NCBI RefSeq assembly: GCF_031877795.1
Contig: NC_133935.1
Location: forward strand, 78,944,303 to 79,008,302
Origin: Strix aluco
Taxonomy: Eukaryota > Chordata > Aves > Strigiformes > Strigidae
DNA: 64,000 bases
Reading direction: 5' to 3'
The translations under genes were made by a program, and so were the position numbers. Positions 1-10,730 of this stretch are shown here, one piece after another. Each line of letters begins with the position of its first letter. The first letter of the stretch is position 1. The notes under the pieces were generated by a model. The model searched no databases, was not told the DNA's origin, and saw only the letters and a list, made by a program, of their open reading frames with translations.

Positions 1-1884
1 TCTGCAGAACATGCATGCCGTCGTTTCTCATCCACAAGGTAGGGACTTCCACATGGAGTGGAAGAGTTTTTCATTCATTTAGGGGTACTATGGTCTTCAT
101 ATCTAGTCACAACCTTGCACACAGATCTTAGCATTTCTAAGTAGCCATGCCTCAGCATTGCACACTATGTATCACTGTATACCTATAGCATCCAGCCAGA
201 GTTTGGAATTCCTACCTTCCATCTTAATTCTGAGCAAAAGTAGCAACACCATTAAGTCAATTTTCCCTAATTAGTTATGAGACTTCTAGGGTTCTTGCTA
301 TCTTTTGGTGGTTAATAGCAGATTTTTTTAAAAAAAATATATTTTTGAAAATTTTGAAATGGAGTATAGTCAATAGACTAACCCAATATTTTACATGTCA
401 TTTATAACTTTCAATGCACAGGATACCGGGCTTTTTTAATATTTTAAAAAATTTAAAGTGCCATTTATCAGAGTCATGGCTTTCAATAAAAGAACTATCC
501 TCAGCACAGAAGATACAACCTAATATATGTTTTTCACATTCAGATTAATTTAAGATACTGACAGTTCTGTTCATCAGTTTGCTTTTTGTTTAATGGCTGA
601 TAAGAATATTACATATTCTGGAGTTATCCATAAAAATTACTGTCTTTAGATACATTGTGGAGATCTATTACAAACCCTCTCTACATATATATATACACAC
701 ATGTATGTATTATATAACTATATAAAAACTGTATTTATATATTTATTTATATATTATACATATACAAATATGTCTCTGTATATATAATGTTTTCCTTGAA
801 TAATCTTCTTCAAATAGTCATTTGCATATAATGTCCGTGTTACATATTTCTTTCCTTTGAGCTCTGTGATATTTCTTAGGCCAGGTAGAATAAGGAAAAG
901 TCTTATGGCATTATTTAATGGGAGCTGTTCTTCACCTCACTCCTGAAAAATTGTTAAGGTGATGATTATAGCATGAATATAAGTCTCTCCCCTTCTTCTT
1001 TCACAGTTCTGGCTGTTCCAGTTCTAATAACTCAAGAGCATATTTTTTCACATTAAGGTTACTAATTAGTTTAAAATCCCCCAATTTAGGTAAAAAATGT
1101 AAGAGTACAGACTTCATTTTCTTTACTTCATCTTCCCAACACCCATTTGCTTGGAGAACTGTACTGAAAAGCAGAAGATTCTTCTTTGCTCAGTACATAA
1201 AATTTTGACTTCTGGTAGCTTTGCAGTTTAAAGAGAGGGATAAAGTTTTGTATTTCAGAGTGTTAAAAAATTTTTGACTCATAGAAAATGGGAAAGAAAC
1301 TGATTTTCTTTTTTGTACCTCCTTTATTTACCAAGCAATACTTGCTGCTAGGGAGCTACTATATTCTTTAATTGATGGACTGGTGCTTTGAGCTTTCATG
1401 GCCATTGCTACTTCCCAACACAATATTTAATCTGGAATTCCATTTACAACAGTGCTGAATTTAACCAGTAACAGTTTTGAAAACTCAAATTGTGAACTGT
1501 AGAGATTAAATCAGATTCTTTCTTTTTTTTTTTTCATATGAAGGATAATTATGTCTGGTACATCTTGTATATTCTTCACTATATAAAAATTATTTTCAAA
1601 TAGGCTATGCAGAATTCTACAGCCCTTCTTAAAAATAAGGTTGGTTTCATAAGCACTGGATTGCTGCTTTGTTTTCCTAAGATACAGATGCAGATTCAAG
1701 GAACAAATTGCACACCACAGGTGGCAGTTCATCAGTTTCATATTTATATCTCTTCAGGATTTTGGGGTGAATGTTATCCATCCTGGAAAACTGTTATTGT
1801 TCCTTGTACCCATTTCTTCAAAATCTCCAAAAAAGGAAAGTGGAGAGGGAGGTGCTGAGCTCTTCTACCTAGTATCCAGTGATA
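1..1884. other. AT-rich downstream flank
   Basis: Intergenic sequence with no gene or mobile element recognised. It includes a TA-rich low-complexity stretch (681-790). Small overlapping open frames at 1511-1858 lack coding features. Confidence 0.6.
681..790. repeat. TA-rich low-complexity tract
   Basis: About 110 bp made of TATA, TATAC and TTTATA steps. It is an imperfect TA repeat with no protein or RNA signal. Confidence 0.7.
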
Positions 1885-2075
1885 AGATGCACGGCAATGG
1901 TTCAGAGCTGCGCTAGGGGATGTTTGAACTGGGCATTAGGAAGCATTTCTTTAGCAAGAGGGTGGTCAAACACTGGAACAAGCTTTCTAGATTGATGCCC
2001 CAAGCCTGTCAGTGTTTAAGAGGCCCTTAATAACATCTTGAATACATGACTGTTGTAGGTCCCTTCTAACTGAAA
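1885..2075 (+). mobile_element. CR1 LINE 3' end (old, truncated)
   Basis: Plus-strand remnant of the CR1 ORF2 end and 3' UTR. It aligns by eye with the GCATTAGGAAGCATTTCTTT...GTGGTCAAACACTGGAACA segment present in the other CR1 copies of this window, and it ends CCCTTCTAACTGAA just before the octamer-type tail. No open frame survives. The tail passes directly into a pentamer microsatellite. Confidence 0.75.
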
Positions 2076-2171
2076 TATTCTATTCTATTCTATTCTATTC
2101 TATTCTATTCTATTCTATTCTATTCTATTCTATTCTATTCTATTCTATTCTATTCTATTCTATTCTATTCT
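2076..2171 (+). repeat. (TATTC)19 microsatellite on a CR1 tail
   Basis: Nineteen perfect TATTC units (95 bp) plus one T. They follow the CR1 3' end immediately, where CR1 copies normally carry a few ATTCTAT-type units. The array was probably seeded by the LINE tail and then expanded. Confidence 0.95.
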
Positions 2172-5123
2172 TAACACTTTTATTAGGGACAGTTCTTCAG
2201 CTCATCTTATGAAGAATACGTATGAAACCTGTTTAGGAAACTCTCTAACCCCTGCTAAGTGAACAGCACATAAAATAAATTTGTTTTAGCTCTTTTCCTT
2301 ATCCTCCTTGAATGCTTTTTTTATGGTTATCATCTACAAGCCCTGTGAATTCTCTAGCAGGTTTCCTTCTTCTGATGTATTTGAAAATTTTCATTATTAG
2401 TTTTCATGCCTCTAGCAAGTTTCACCTTTTTTTTTTTTTTTTTTTTTCCTAGTCTAGCTTATCTTGCAGTTTGAGATTCAGCTTGACATTTTATCCTCTT
2501 CTGTGCTTTTGTTTTACAAAGCCTCCCCTTGTGGAAGGATGACTTTTTGTTTCTAATAATTATTTTCTTTGCTGTTTAGCTATGATAGCTGAGTTGGGAT
2601 TTTTTGTGTGTGCCTCATGCATTTTGTTTCTTTCCTTCTGGTTAGTGGTATATTTCTAAATTTAAGACAATTTTAACCAGTCTTTGCTTAGAAGCATTTT
2701 ATTCTGTCAGCAGCTCTTTTTATTTTGTTCTAACTTTCTTCATCCAGTACGTATGGATTCCCCTATTAAAGAAGGTGTATATTCCACAAGGATGTTGACT
2801 TTCACTGTTGTATGGCTCCCATCACTCAAACATGAAATTGCTGAATATGTTTTTGCCACTCCAATCTTCTGTCCTGAGCCAGGATGCTATTGGTGTCAGT
2901 TGCGAATGCACTACTACAACAAAGTTATCAAAGGTGTTTTAAAGTGTAGCTTATACACCATGTTCCACATGTTTACTTTGATTATGGAGGGTTAACTGCA
3001 GATTTACACCATTCTTGTTTTTCTTTATAATCTTTGTAACATTTTTCATCATTTTCAGAGCATAGGCATCCTTTTATAATTTGGTCCATGTATAACTCTG
3101 CTATTACACTCTTTCTAATTCAACAAGGAATTTCAATCTATGAAGGTTATGAGACATAATGTGACAGAGATGGGTTACTTGACTCTGTTTTTTTTAACAT
3201 AAACCTCCTTCCTTTTCACAAGTGCAATATGCTCTCTCATTGTCAAATAATTAGACTATAATAACAGACAGTATGATGATTATTTACTATCAAGTCTCCA
3301 ACTGGCATATTAAATATATATTTATGTCATAATTATTTATCATAAATATGTATTATTCAAAACTGGGTATTTTTGTTTTCCGGAATTTTGTAAAAGCATA
3401 ATTACATAGAAGTATTATATAAAAAGTAAACTCATGTAAAAGTATCAGTACAGATAATCCAAATCTAGCTGTTTATTTCAATTTCCCCATTTAACTGAAA
3501 TTTATATGTTTAGCGTTTATTTCCCCTCTTGCCTAATTTTTGTTTACTGCTGTTATATCCCTCTTTCTAAGAATCCTCTTAAGGAATGAATGACCTCAAA
3601 CTTTTTTTTTTTCTTTTTTTCTTTGTTGATGTTCAGTTCTAAAACTTCTTTAAAAATTAAATGCCAGACAATGTAACATGTTTTTCTTCAGATTCTATAT
3701 TTCTTGAAGAGCTGTCACCTTTTTTTAACTTAAACCATTTCTGTTTATATGAGTGGATTCTGTCTTTCTGCTTCTCTTTCTGTATGTCCCTGTGCTTAGG
3801 ACTAGAGGTATTTTGGAGAACACTGACCAAGAATTTCTGATCCAAAGCCTCCAGCCAAAAGTTTACATCTGCCATCAGGATCCTCTCTTCCACTGGTACA
3901 TGCCTTGTTGATATCTTCATGAACTGCTGACCACTGTCTTCTTTACAGCACTCTTTAAAAGGCTGCTTCACTATCTTATGGCTGCTTTGTTTTCAGTGGT
4001 CTCTAGAATCAGAATTAACTTGTGTTTATGTTCTATAATTTATATACCAGCTCTCCATCCCGTCTTTTCTTAATCTCAAGCCTCTCAGACACAGATCTGA
4101 GAGAGGCAGCAGGAACATAGCTGTAGCTTGTTCTTTGGCACCTTTATTTCACATTTCTCCCTCTTCATATGAATGCCAGCTGGGGCCTTGAGTACCTCCC
4201 CACAATTCATGCTCACATTTTAAGCACTGCAAAATATATCTACAAGTACACATTTGGGCTGGTTCTGAGAGTACAGTGTAAACAGTACTTAACATGAAAT
4301 CACCTATGGATTCCAGCTGTTTCTGGAGTTTGTCAGCTGCCAGTACCATTTTTCATGCCCTAGCAACAGACTGTAAATAACTATAAGACAATAAATTATT
4401 TCACGGGGGAGGTGAGATGGCTGCAGACCAGTTGACAGCAGTAAAAAATTTGGAGCAGGCTGTGTAAGAACCAGACCAGAGGATCTTGAGCTTTGGGAGG
4501 AGGAGGTGGAAACTGGCAGACTAAATGTTCCATTTTGTGGATTTTCAGTTGGTGGAGTAAGGGTAGAACTATACCCTGTTTACTGAGCCCAGATTTGTGG
4601 TATATTGTATTTTAAATATATCTGTATAAAGTTCTAATTCTGAACATTTCAGTCCTGTGTCTTCCTCTACTTCCAGTTCAAGCTGGAAACACATTCCTTT
4701 GTGTTTAATTGTTCATAAATCTCAGCTATTCATGGCAGATGCAAATACAAGTTTTCATGCAACACCTTTAGATTTTTAAGTATTTGTAAAACAAAAAATC
4801 ATTTGAAAGCTGTGCAATCTGATTCTTATTCAGGTTTGTTAATTTTAGTTATATAAATAAATTGTAAAGGGGCCATATGTCAGAAGGTTTCTGAATTCTT
4901 AACTTCTGGACTTACCATTACCTCGGTGTTGGTGTTTTTGAATCTCTTAATGAAGCTATTTGCGGTGCCCAGTTAATGCACCAATGGGATCAGCCAGGCC
5001 AGTTCAACCACGTGTTAGATACTTCTCCTTATTTAGAGAAGTTATAACTTATTAGGCTTAGATTGTACTGGAGGGAATACCATGTAAGTTCTGGTTATGA
5101 GAATCATGACCAGAATGAACAGG
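2172..5123. other. Downstream flank, no gene seen
   Basis: AT-rich sequence with a 21-base T run at 2427-2447 and another T-rich run near 3602-3622. The open frame at 3657-3971 (104 codons, minus strand) has no recognisable domain or codon signal. Confidence 0.6.
2427..2447. repeat. T21 homopolymer
   Basis: Twenty-one consecutive T bases. It could be the A tail of a minus-strand retroposed sequence, but nothing next to it is recognisable as one. Confidence 0.8.
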
Positions 5124-5708
5124 TGCCCTGGTTTAACCACAGCTGGCAAGCAAGCCCCACACAGCCACTAGCTCACTCCCCCCTGGTGGGATGGGGGAGT
5201 GAACTGGTGAGAAAACTCGTGGGTTGAGATAAAGACAGTTTAATAGGTAAAGCAAAAGCTGTGCACACAAGCAAAGCAAAACAAGGAATTCATACCCTAC
5301 TTCCCATTGGCAGGCAGCTGTTCCAGCCATCTCCAGGAAAGCAGGGCTCCATCAGACGTAATGGTTACTTGGGAAGACAAACACCATCACTCTGAACATC
5401 CCTCCTTTCCTTCTCCTTTCCCCAGCTTTATATGTTGAGCATGATGTCATACAGTATGGGATATCCCTCAGGTCAGTTGGGGTCAGCTGTCCCTTCTGTG
5501 TCCCCTCCCAGCTTCTTGTGCACGCCCAGTCTCCTCACTAGTAGGGTGGTGTGAGAAGCAGAAAAAGCCTTGACTCTGTGTGAGCGCTGCTCAGGAGTAA
5601 TGAAAACATCTCTGCATTATCAACACTGTTTTCAGCACAAATGCAAAACATAGTCCCGTATGAGCTACTATGAAGAAAATTAACTTGATCCCAGTCAAAA
5701 CCAGCACA
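5124..5708 (-). mobile_element. ERVL-type LTR, minus strand (solo)
   Basis: A 585-bp LTR read right to left. It starts TGTGCTGGTTTTGACTGGGA and ends TTAAACCAGGGCA, so the ends are TG...CA. It carries a TATAAA box (5432-5427) next to a CRE-like TGACATCAT, and an ATTAAA poly(A) signal (5244-5239). I recognise the family from memory as an ERVL-type LTR widespread in neoavian birds. Flanking 5-mers are ACAGG and ATGGG, a possible diverged 5-bp target duplication. No internal viral genes are present, so it is a solo LTR. Confidence 0.85.
5427..5432 (-). promoter_or_regulatory. LTR TATA box
   Basis: TATAAA on the minus strand inside the ERVL-type LTR. A CRE-like TGACATCAT at 5450-5442 lies about 10 bp upstream on that strand. 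This is the expected core promoter position of the LTR; activity today is unknown. Confidence 0.55.
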
Positions 5709-7509
5709 ATGGGTTCCCCACTACTTTCGTTTTTATGAAGCATTTACATTTACACAAACCACAAATATTTTGCAACAATATTTGCTAAGAGGTGTATTTT
5801 ATATGTACATTGTACATGTTTATGTGACTACAAAGCCTCACATATGTCCCTAACTAATAAGCAGAGGGCAACACATGGAAATAATTGAAATAATTCTGGA
5901 AAAAAAATAGCTCTCAAAGAAATTTAGGATTTTTTTAAAAATAAATTGTTTCTGATGCAATTGAATATGTAAAATGGTCATGGATGCTTTTTGCAATAGC
6001 AAATCCATCTTATGCATCAGCTGTCCATCCTGGCTTTTTCTGTTTCTAGTGTCCTTTGGCCCACCTGTGCCTCCTGCCCAGTTGTACTAGTTGTTGAATT
6101 CCCTGCTCTGGTCCCCCTTACTAACCCCACAAACACTCATTCAGATACAGCTGAGAGGGGTACACAGGGGAAGTAATAAGGGGCTAGGGCTGGTGCAGTT
6201 GGAAGGCAAAAATTACTCAAACTAAGAATGTGGTTATGGAATGAAATGGGCACAAAATTCAATTCCTAATTAAAATAGCGCACTTGATAAATTATGCTGC
6301 TCATTTGCTCCCTCTTTCTGATATGTGTAGCTGGTGCAAGTGTGTTATGCATTACAGCTGTCCTGGTCTGCAATGTCAGGTAGCAAAAGGGATATTCTTA
6401 GTTCTTTTCAGGAAGTAGGACATATGGTACTTATTTGCTGAACAATATAATTGCATCTTTACTGGTTATCTCAGGTATATCCAAAGGAATTAAGCTGTGC
6501 TTCAGAAATGAAGCTCTGGAGAAACTATGCAGTAAACAAATTCTCTCTGAATGTGTTTGTCCATGTTCCTTTTCTGTATAGTTCTATAGTTATTTAACAG
6601 TTGTTGGTTTGTTTTTTTTTTTAACCCTGCAATCTAGTTAAATGCCAAATGATGTATGCATGCAGCCTATTAGTATGCGGTATCATTTAATAAAGATGAA
6701 CACTTAGGTGTATGAGCTAGCTTTCAGAATCCACAATGATTTTTTCCAAAACTGGTTCACATACGTGTCCAGACACATTGTTGTTTAAATCTAATCAACT
6801 GCTGATATTTCTCTTTTAAGAATACTAACCATGCCAAGTGTGCTAAACGATTGATTTCAAGTTCCTCAAGCTAAATCCCTGATCTGAAGAATTCACTTTC
6901 TGATAAGAAGAAAGTCTGTAGCTGATTTCTGTGAAGTGCCTAGTATGGTGTTTGCATCTAAATGACATTTTTGAATACTATAATTAAAAAAAAAAATCTT
7001 CACTGGAGAAATAAGGGGGACTCAAGAGACTGTTGATGCAAGAAAAGCCTTATGGAGATAATAAGAGATTTAAGAAAACAGTCATAGCAGAGAGAGATTC
7101 TAAGCAGAAAACTCCTAGTGTAAAATTCTAATTTTCTGAGAGCAGAATGCAGGCTTTCACTCTGAAAACCCAAATTATAGATTAGTTTTGCAGATAGCTT
7201 TAAAGTTTTTAAAACTGACAATATAAACAGAAATGGCAGGGGTATGAAAATGTCAAGATACTAATAGAAATAGTAGAAGATGTCTACAGGCAAGGTTATT
7301 GTACCATATGTAGTAAGTATCAGTTAATTCAGCAGTCCCCTGGACGTCTATATATATAATTACAACTTTTGACTGTACCTTCATTAGAACTGGATAGGCA
7401 ACTCTAACTCTAGAAGTGTCTGCTCATACTATCTGAAGCAGATTCATATCATCTTTGTTACAAGCAAAACTCATATATGTTGCTTACATATACAGAAGGA
7501 CTATCGACC
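5709..7509. other. Downstream flank, no gene seen
   Basis: AT-rich sequence between the ERVL LTR and the nested CR1 pair. Nothing recognised beyond short A and T runs. Confidence 0.6.
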
Positions 7510-8253
7510 ATAGAATCAGAATCACAGAATTTTTTAGGTTGGAAGAGACCTTTAGAGATATCTAGTTCCAACCCCCTACCACGGGCAGGGACACCTTCTA
7601 CTAGACCACATTGCTCAAAGCGCTGTCCAACCTGACCTTGAACACTTCTAGGGAGGGGGCATCCTGTCCTAGTGTCTCACCAAAAAAAAATAATTTCTTC
7701 CTTATAGTCAATCTAAATCTACCCTATTTCAGTTTAAAATCATTATCCTTTGTCATGTCAATACAGGCCCTGGTAAAAAGTCTTTCACCATCTTTCTTAC
7801 AAGCACTCTATAGATTGAAAGGCCACAATAAGTTCTCCCCAGAACCTTCTCTTCTCCAGGCTGAACAACCCCAACTCTCTCGGTCTTTCTTCATAAGTGA
7901 GGTGTTCCAGCCTTCTGAGAATTTTTGTGGCCCTCCTCTGGACCTGCTCCAACAGGTCCATGTCCTTCTCATACTGGGGACCTCAAAGCTGGACATGGTA
8001 CTCCAGGTGGGGTCTCATGAGAGCAGAGTAGCATGAGAGAATCACTTCCCTCGACCTGCTGGCCACGCTTCTTATGATGTAGCCCAGGATACGATTGGCT
8101 TTCTGGGCTGTAAGTGGACATGGCCAGCTCTCATCCAATTTTTCATCTACCAGTATCCTTAGTCCTTCTCCGCAGGGCTGCTCTCAATCCATTCATTCCC
8201 CAGTCTGTACTGATACTGGTGATTGCCCTGACCTAGGTGCAGGACCTTGCACT
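7510..8253 (-). mobile_element. CR1 LINE, outer copy, 3' part
   Basis: Minus-strand CR1. It begins on the plus strand with the reversed tail (ATAGAATCAGAATCACAGAA) and the usual CCAACCCC block, then runs back through the ORF2 C-terminus. It stops at GTGCAGGACCTTGCACTT, within the ORF2 segment that reads KCRVLH in better copies. The same element resumes at about 8740 after an inserted second CR1. Frameshifts and stops make it non-coding. Confidence 0.88.
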
Positions 8254-8739
8254 TAGAATCATAGAATTACAGAATGGTTTGGGTTGGAAGGAACCTTAAA
8301 GTTCATCTAGTCCCAACCCCCCTGCCATGGTCAGGGACACCTTCCACTAGACCAGGTTGCTCAAAGCCCTGTCCAGCCTGGCCTTGAAGACTTCCGGGGA
8401 GGGGACATCCACAACTTCTCTGGGCAACCTGTTCCAGGGTCTCACCACCCTCATACTGAAGAATTTCTTCCTTATATCTAATCTAAATCTACCCTCTTTC
8501 AGTTTAAAACTTTTACATCTCATCCTATCACTACACTCCCTGATAAAGAGTCCCTCCCCATCTTTCCTGTAGCCCCCTTTAAGTACTTAAAAGACCTTTA
8601 TAAGGTCTCCCTGGAGCCTTCTCTTCTTTTCTAGGCTGAACAACCCCAACTGTCTTAGCCTGTCTTCATAAAGAAGGTGCTCCAGCCCCCTGATCATCTT
8701 CATGGCCGTCGTCTGGACCTGCTTGAGCAAGTCTTATAG
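8254..8739 (-). mobile_element. CR1 LINE, inner copy nested in another CR1
   Basis: A 5'-truncated minus-strand CR1 of about 486 bp with its own reversed tail (AGAATCATAGAATTACAGAA) and 3' UTR. It has inserted into the older copy. The outer sequence breaks off at ...TTGCACTT and resumes with ACTTGCCTTGTTGAACTTCA, which is contiguous in intact CR1. A short ACTT is repeated at both junctions. Confidence 0.82.
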
Positions 8740-9190
8740 ACTTGCCTTGTTGAACTTCATGATATTTACATAGACGCACTCCTGCAGGCTGTCAAGGTCC
8801 CTTTGGATGTTATCCTTCCCCTCTAGCAAATCAACTGCATCACTCAGTTTGGTGTCACCCACATGCTGAGAGTGCCCTCAATGCCTGTCTATAATGCCTG
8901 TCTGGCATTAATAAAGATACTGAAAACACCACTTCCTACTGATCTCTGATTGGACATTGAGACATTGACTGTAACCCTTTGTATGTGACCATCCATCCAG
9001 TTCCTTGTCCGTCAATTAGTCCATTCATTAAATCCATATCTCTCCAATTTAGGAATAAGGATGTTATGTGGGATCTTATCAAAGGCCTTGTTGAAGTCAG
9101 GATAGATTACATCAGTTGCTCTTCCCTTGTCCACCAACACAGTCAATCCATTGTAGAAGGCCACCAGATTACTCTGGGAATTATGAACTT
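8740..9190 (-). mobile_element. CR1 LINE, outer copy, 5' part
   Basis: Continuation of the outer minus-strand CR1 into the reverse-transcriptase part of ORF2. Short matches include CAAAGGCCTTGTTGAAGTCA (reverse strand of the KAFDTV-type region) and TCCACCAACACAGTCAATCC. It is heavily mutated, with an internal deletion or rearrangement near 8870-8960. The left end against flanking DNA is approximate. Confidence 0.78.
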
Positions 9191-9369
9191 TATGTAGTCC
9201 ATAAAGCTTCTAATTTCAATTTCCAATAATATAATTATGTAAAGCAAAAATAATCCCATTCTGGGGGAGGAAAACAAAATGAAGAAAAGCAGGACAAGGC
9301 TAAGCCTGGATCAGAGTTGCATGTCAAGAACTTTCTTTCTGATCCCTTGCATGAAAACAGATGATCCTT

Positions 9370-9794
9370 TGTCGGGTACGACTTGAAGGACTCAGACAGA
9401 ACGGCCTGTACTGCTCCGTTGTTAGAGGGGGATGTACTGGAACTTGTAGGCTACAAACCTTGGGAGGCCTGATAAAGGGAAGAGAAAAGCACTGAGAAAA
9501 GTGCTGATATGGTGAAGAATTGTTAACCTGTGAGTCATGCTTGATAAAGGGCCGAAGAAGGTGCAGACAGCAAGGAATTTAGAGTTTTTTACAGGAGTCG
9601 CTTAGTTGCTATTAGTCCAATTGCTAAAGTTTAAGTAGCTACCAATTAGCGCACGCTGATAAGAATTCTGAAGCATAGCAACCAATCAATTTAACACACG
9701 CATCTTCTGATTTTCTGTAAAAATGAGTGTTACATGTAATAAAGTGAAGAACTTTGCTTGCATCAAGCCTGTCTCCCGTCTCTCAATTGCGACA
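9370..9794 (+). mobile_element. Solo LTR with perfect 6-bp target duplication
   Basis: A 425-bp plus-strand LTR. It starts TGTCGGGTACG and ends TTGCGACA, so the termini form a perfect 5-bp inverted repeat (TGTCG/CGACA). The 6-bp direct repeat ATCCTT flanks it at 9364-9369 and 9795-9800. It contains an AATAAA signal at 9738-9743 and CCAAT-type motifs. A 6-bp duplication is typical of alpha/beta-retrovirus-like (ERVK-type) insertions. No internal viral sequence adjoins it, so it arose by LTR-LTR recombination. I do not recognise the family. Confidence 0.87.
9738..9743 (+). terminator. LTR poly(A) signal
   Basis: AATAAA located about 50 bp before the end of the solo LTR, the expected position at the R region. 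Confidence 0.6.
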
Positions 9795-9800
9795 ATCCTT

Positions 9801-10664
9801 CAGCACACCACATGGGCATCAGCTAACCTGATCATTGCATTTCCATTTTATCCGTTTGGTGAACTTCACTTAATGTTACATATTAAATGTCAGGCATTCC
9901 GAACTCACAGTAATGTTCTTCTTTAATGACGAAATTCTGCCTTGTTCATGTTATTCTTAGGAAGAGCCATCAGGTGCTTGGTTCCCAAGATGCTCTGATA
10001 ATTGGAGTAGCTACAGGGCTTGCTTTCAAGTCTTGTAGTATGTATATATACCAGGGTTACCAGCAGTATCAGCTTTTCATCACTGGGACTCAGGCCTACT
10101 AGGAGGTGAGTTTTTTACTATTCTAGACATCTTTTCAACTCAAAAGAATTATCAGTGCAGTTAACAAGTCAGGAGCAACTTTCCAATTAAATCCCATAGA
10201 GGACTAGGAAAGTGATATATAGCTAAGGCCTAGCTGGATCATGTGTATCTCTCAGCAGCTGTCACTGCTGTTACTAACCTGTGTGAAATACTTCCTTCTA
10301 ACTCCATCTTTTTGAAGGTTGGAACTTCATTCAGTCAACAAGTAAATCTGTATGTACTTTTTTTTTCCCCAGTATCCAGTTCTGTAGTGAGGTAAGAAAT
10401 GGGAGAAACAAGTTATTAAACATGTGAAAAACATACAGCAGAGAAGCCTTCTTCAGTTTTTAACCTGGATATTAGGAGGCACCAAAGAACATGTTGTTTA
10501 CACTTAATACTTTCTTTTAAAGATAACTGTCCCTGCTGAGGCATGACATCTCTCTTTGAGGGCCAAGTAATAGAAAGAATTTACCACTGACTGGCACACA
10601 AATCTGAAGCCAGAGAAAGACATACGTAAATGTGGTGCAATTAATTGAACTATGATGTCCACAG
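9801..10664. other. Downstream flank, no gene seen
   Basis: AT-rich sequence between the solo LTR and a small CR1 fragment. Nothing recognised. Confidence 0.55.
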
Positions 10665-10730
10665 AATCACACAATCACAGACCAGCCTAGGTTGGAGGGG
10701 ACCTGGAAAGACCATCTGGTCCAACCTTTC
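10665..10730 (-). mobile_element. CR1 LINE 3' tail fragment
   Basis: A short minus-strand CR1 end: AGAATCACACAATCACAGAC, then GGTTGGAGGGGACCTGGAAA and GGTCCAACC. Only the last 65 or so bases of the 3' UTR remain. Confidence 0.75.

Noticed and set aside
3657-3971. 104-codon minus-strand open frame
   Set aside because: No conserved features; consistent with chance.
7611-8572. Open frames of 141, 62 and 71 codons at 7.6-8.6 kb
   Set aside because: They lie in the reversed 3' ends of two CR1 copies.
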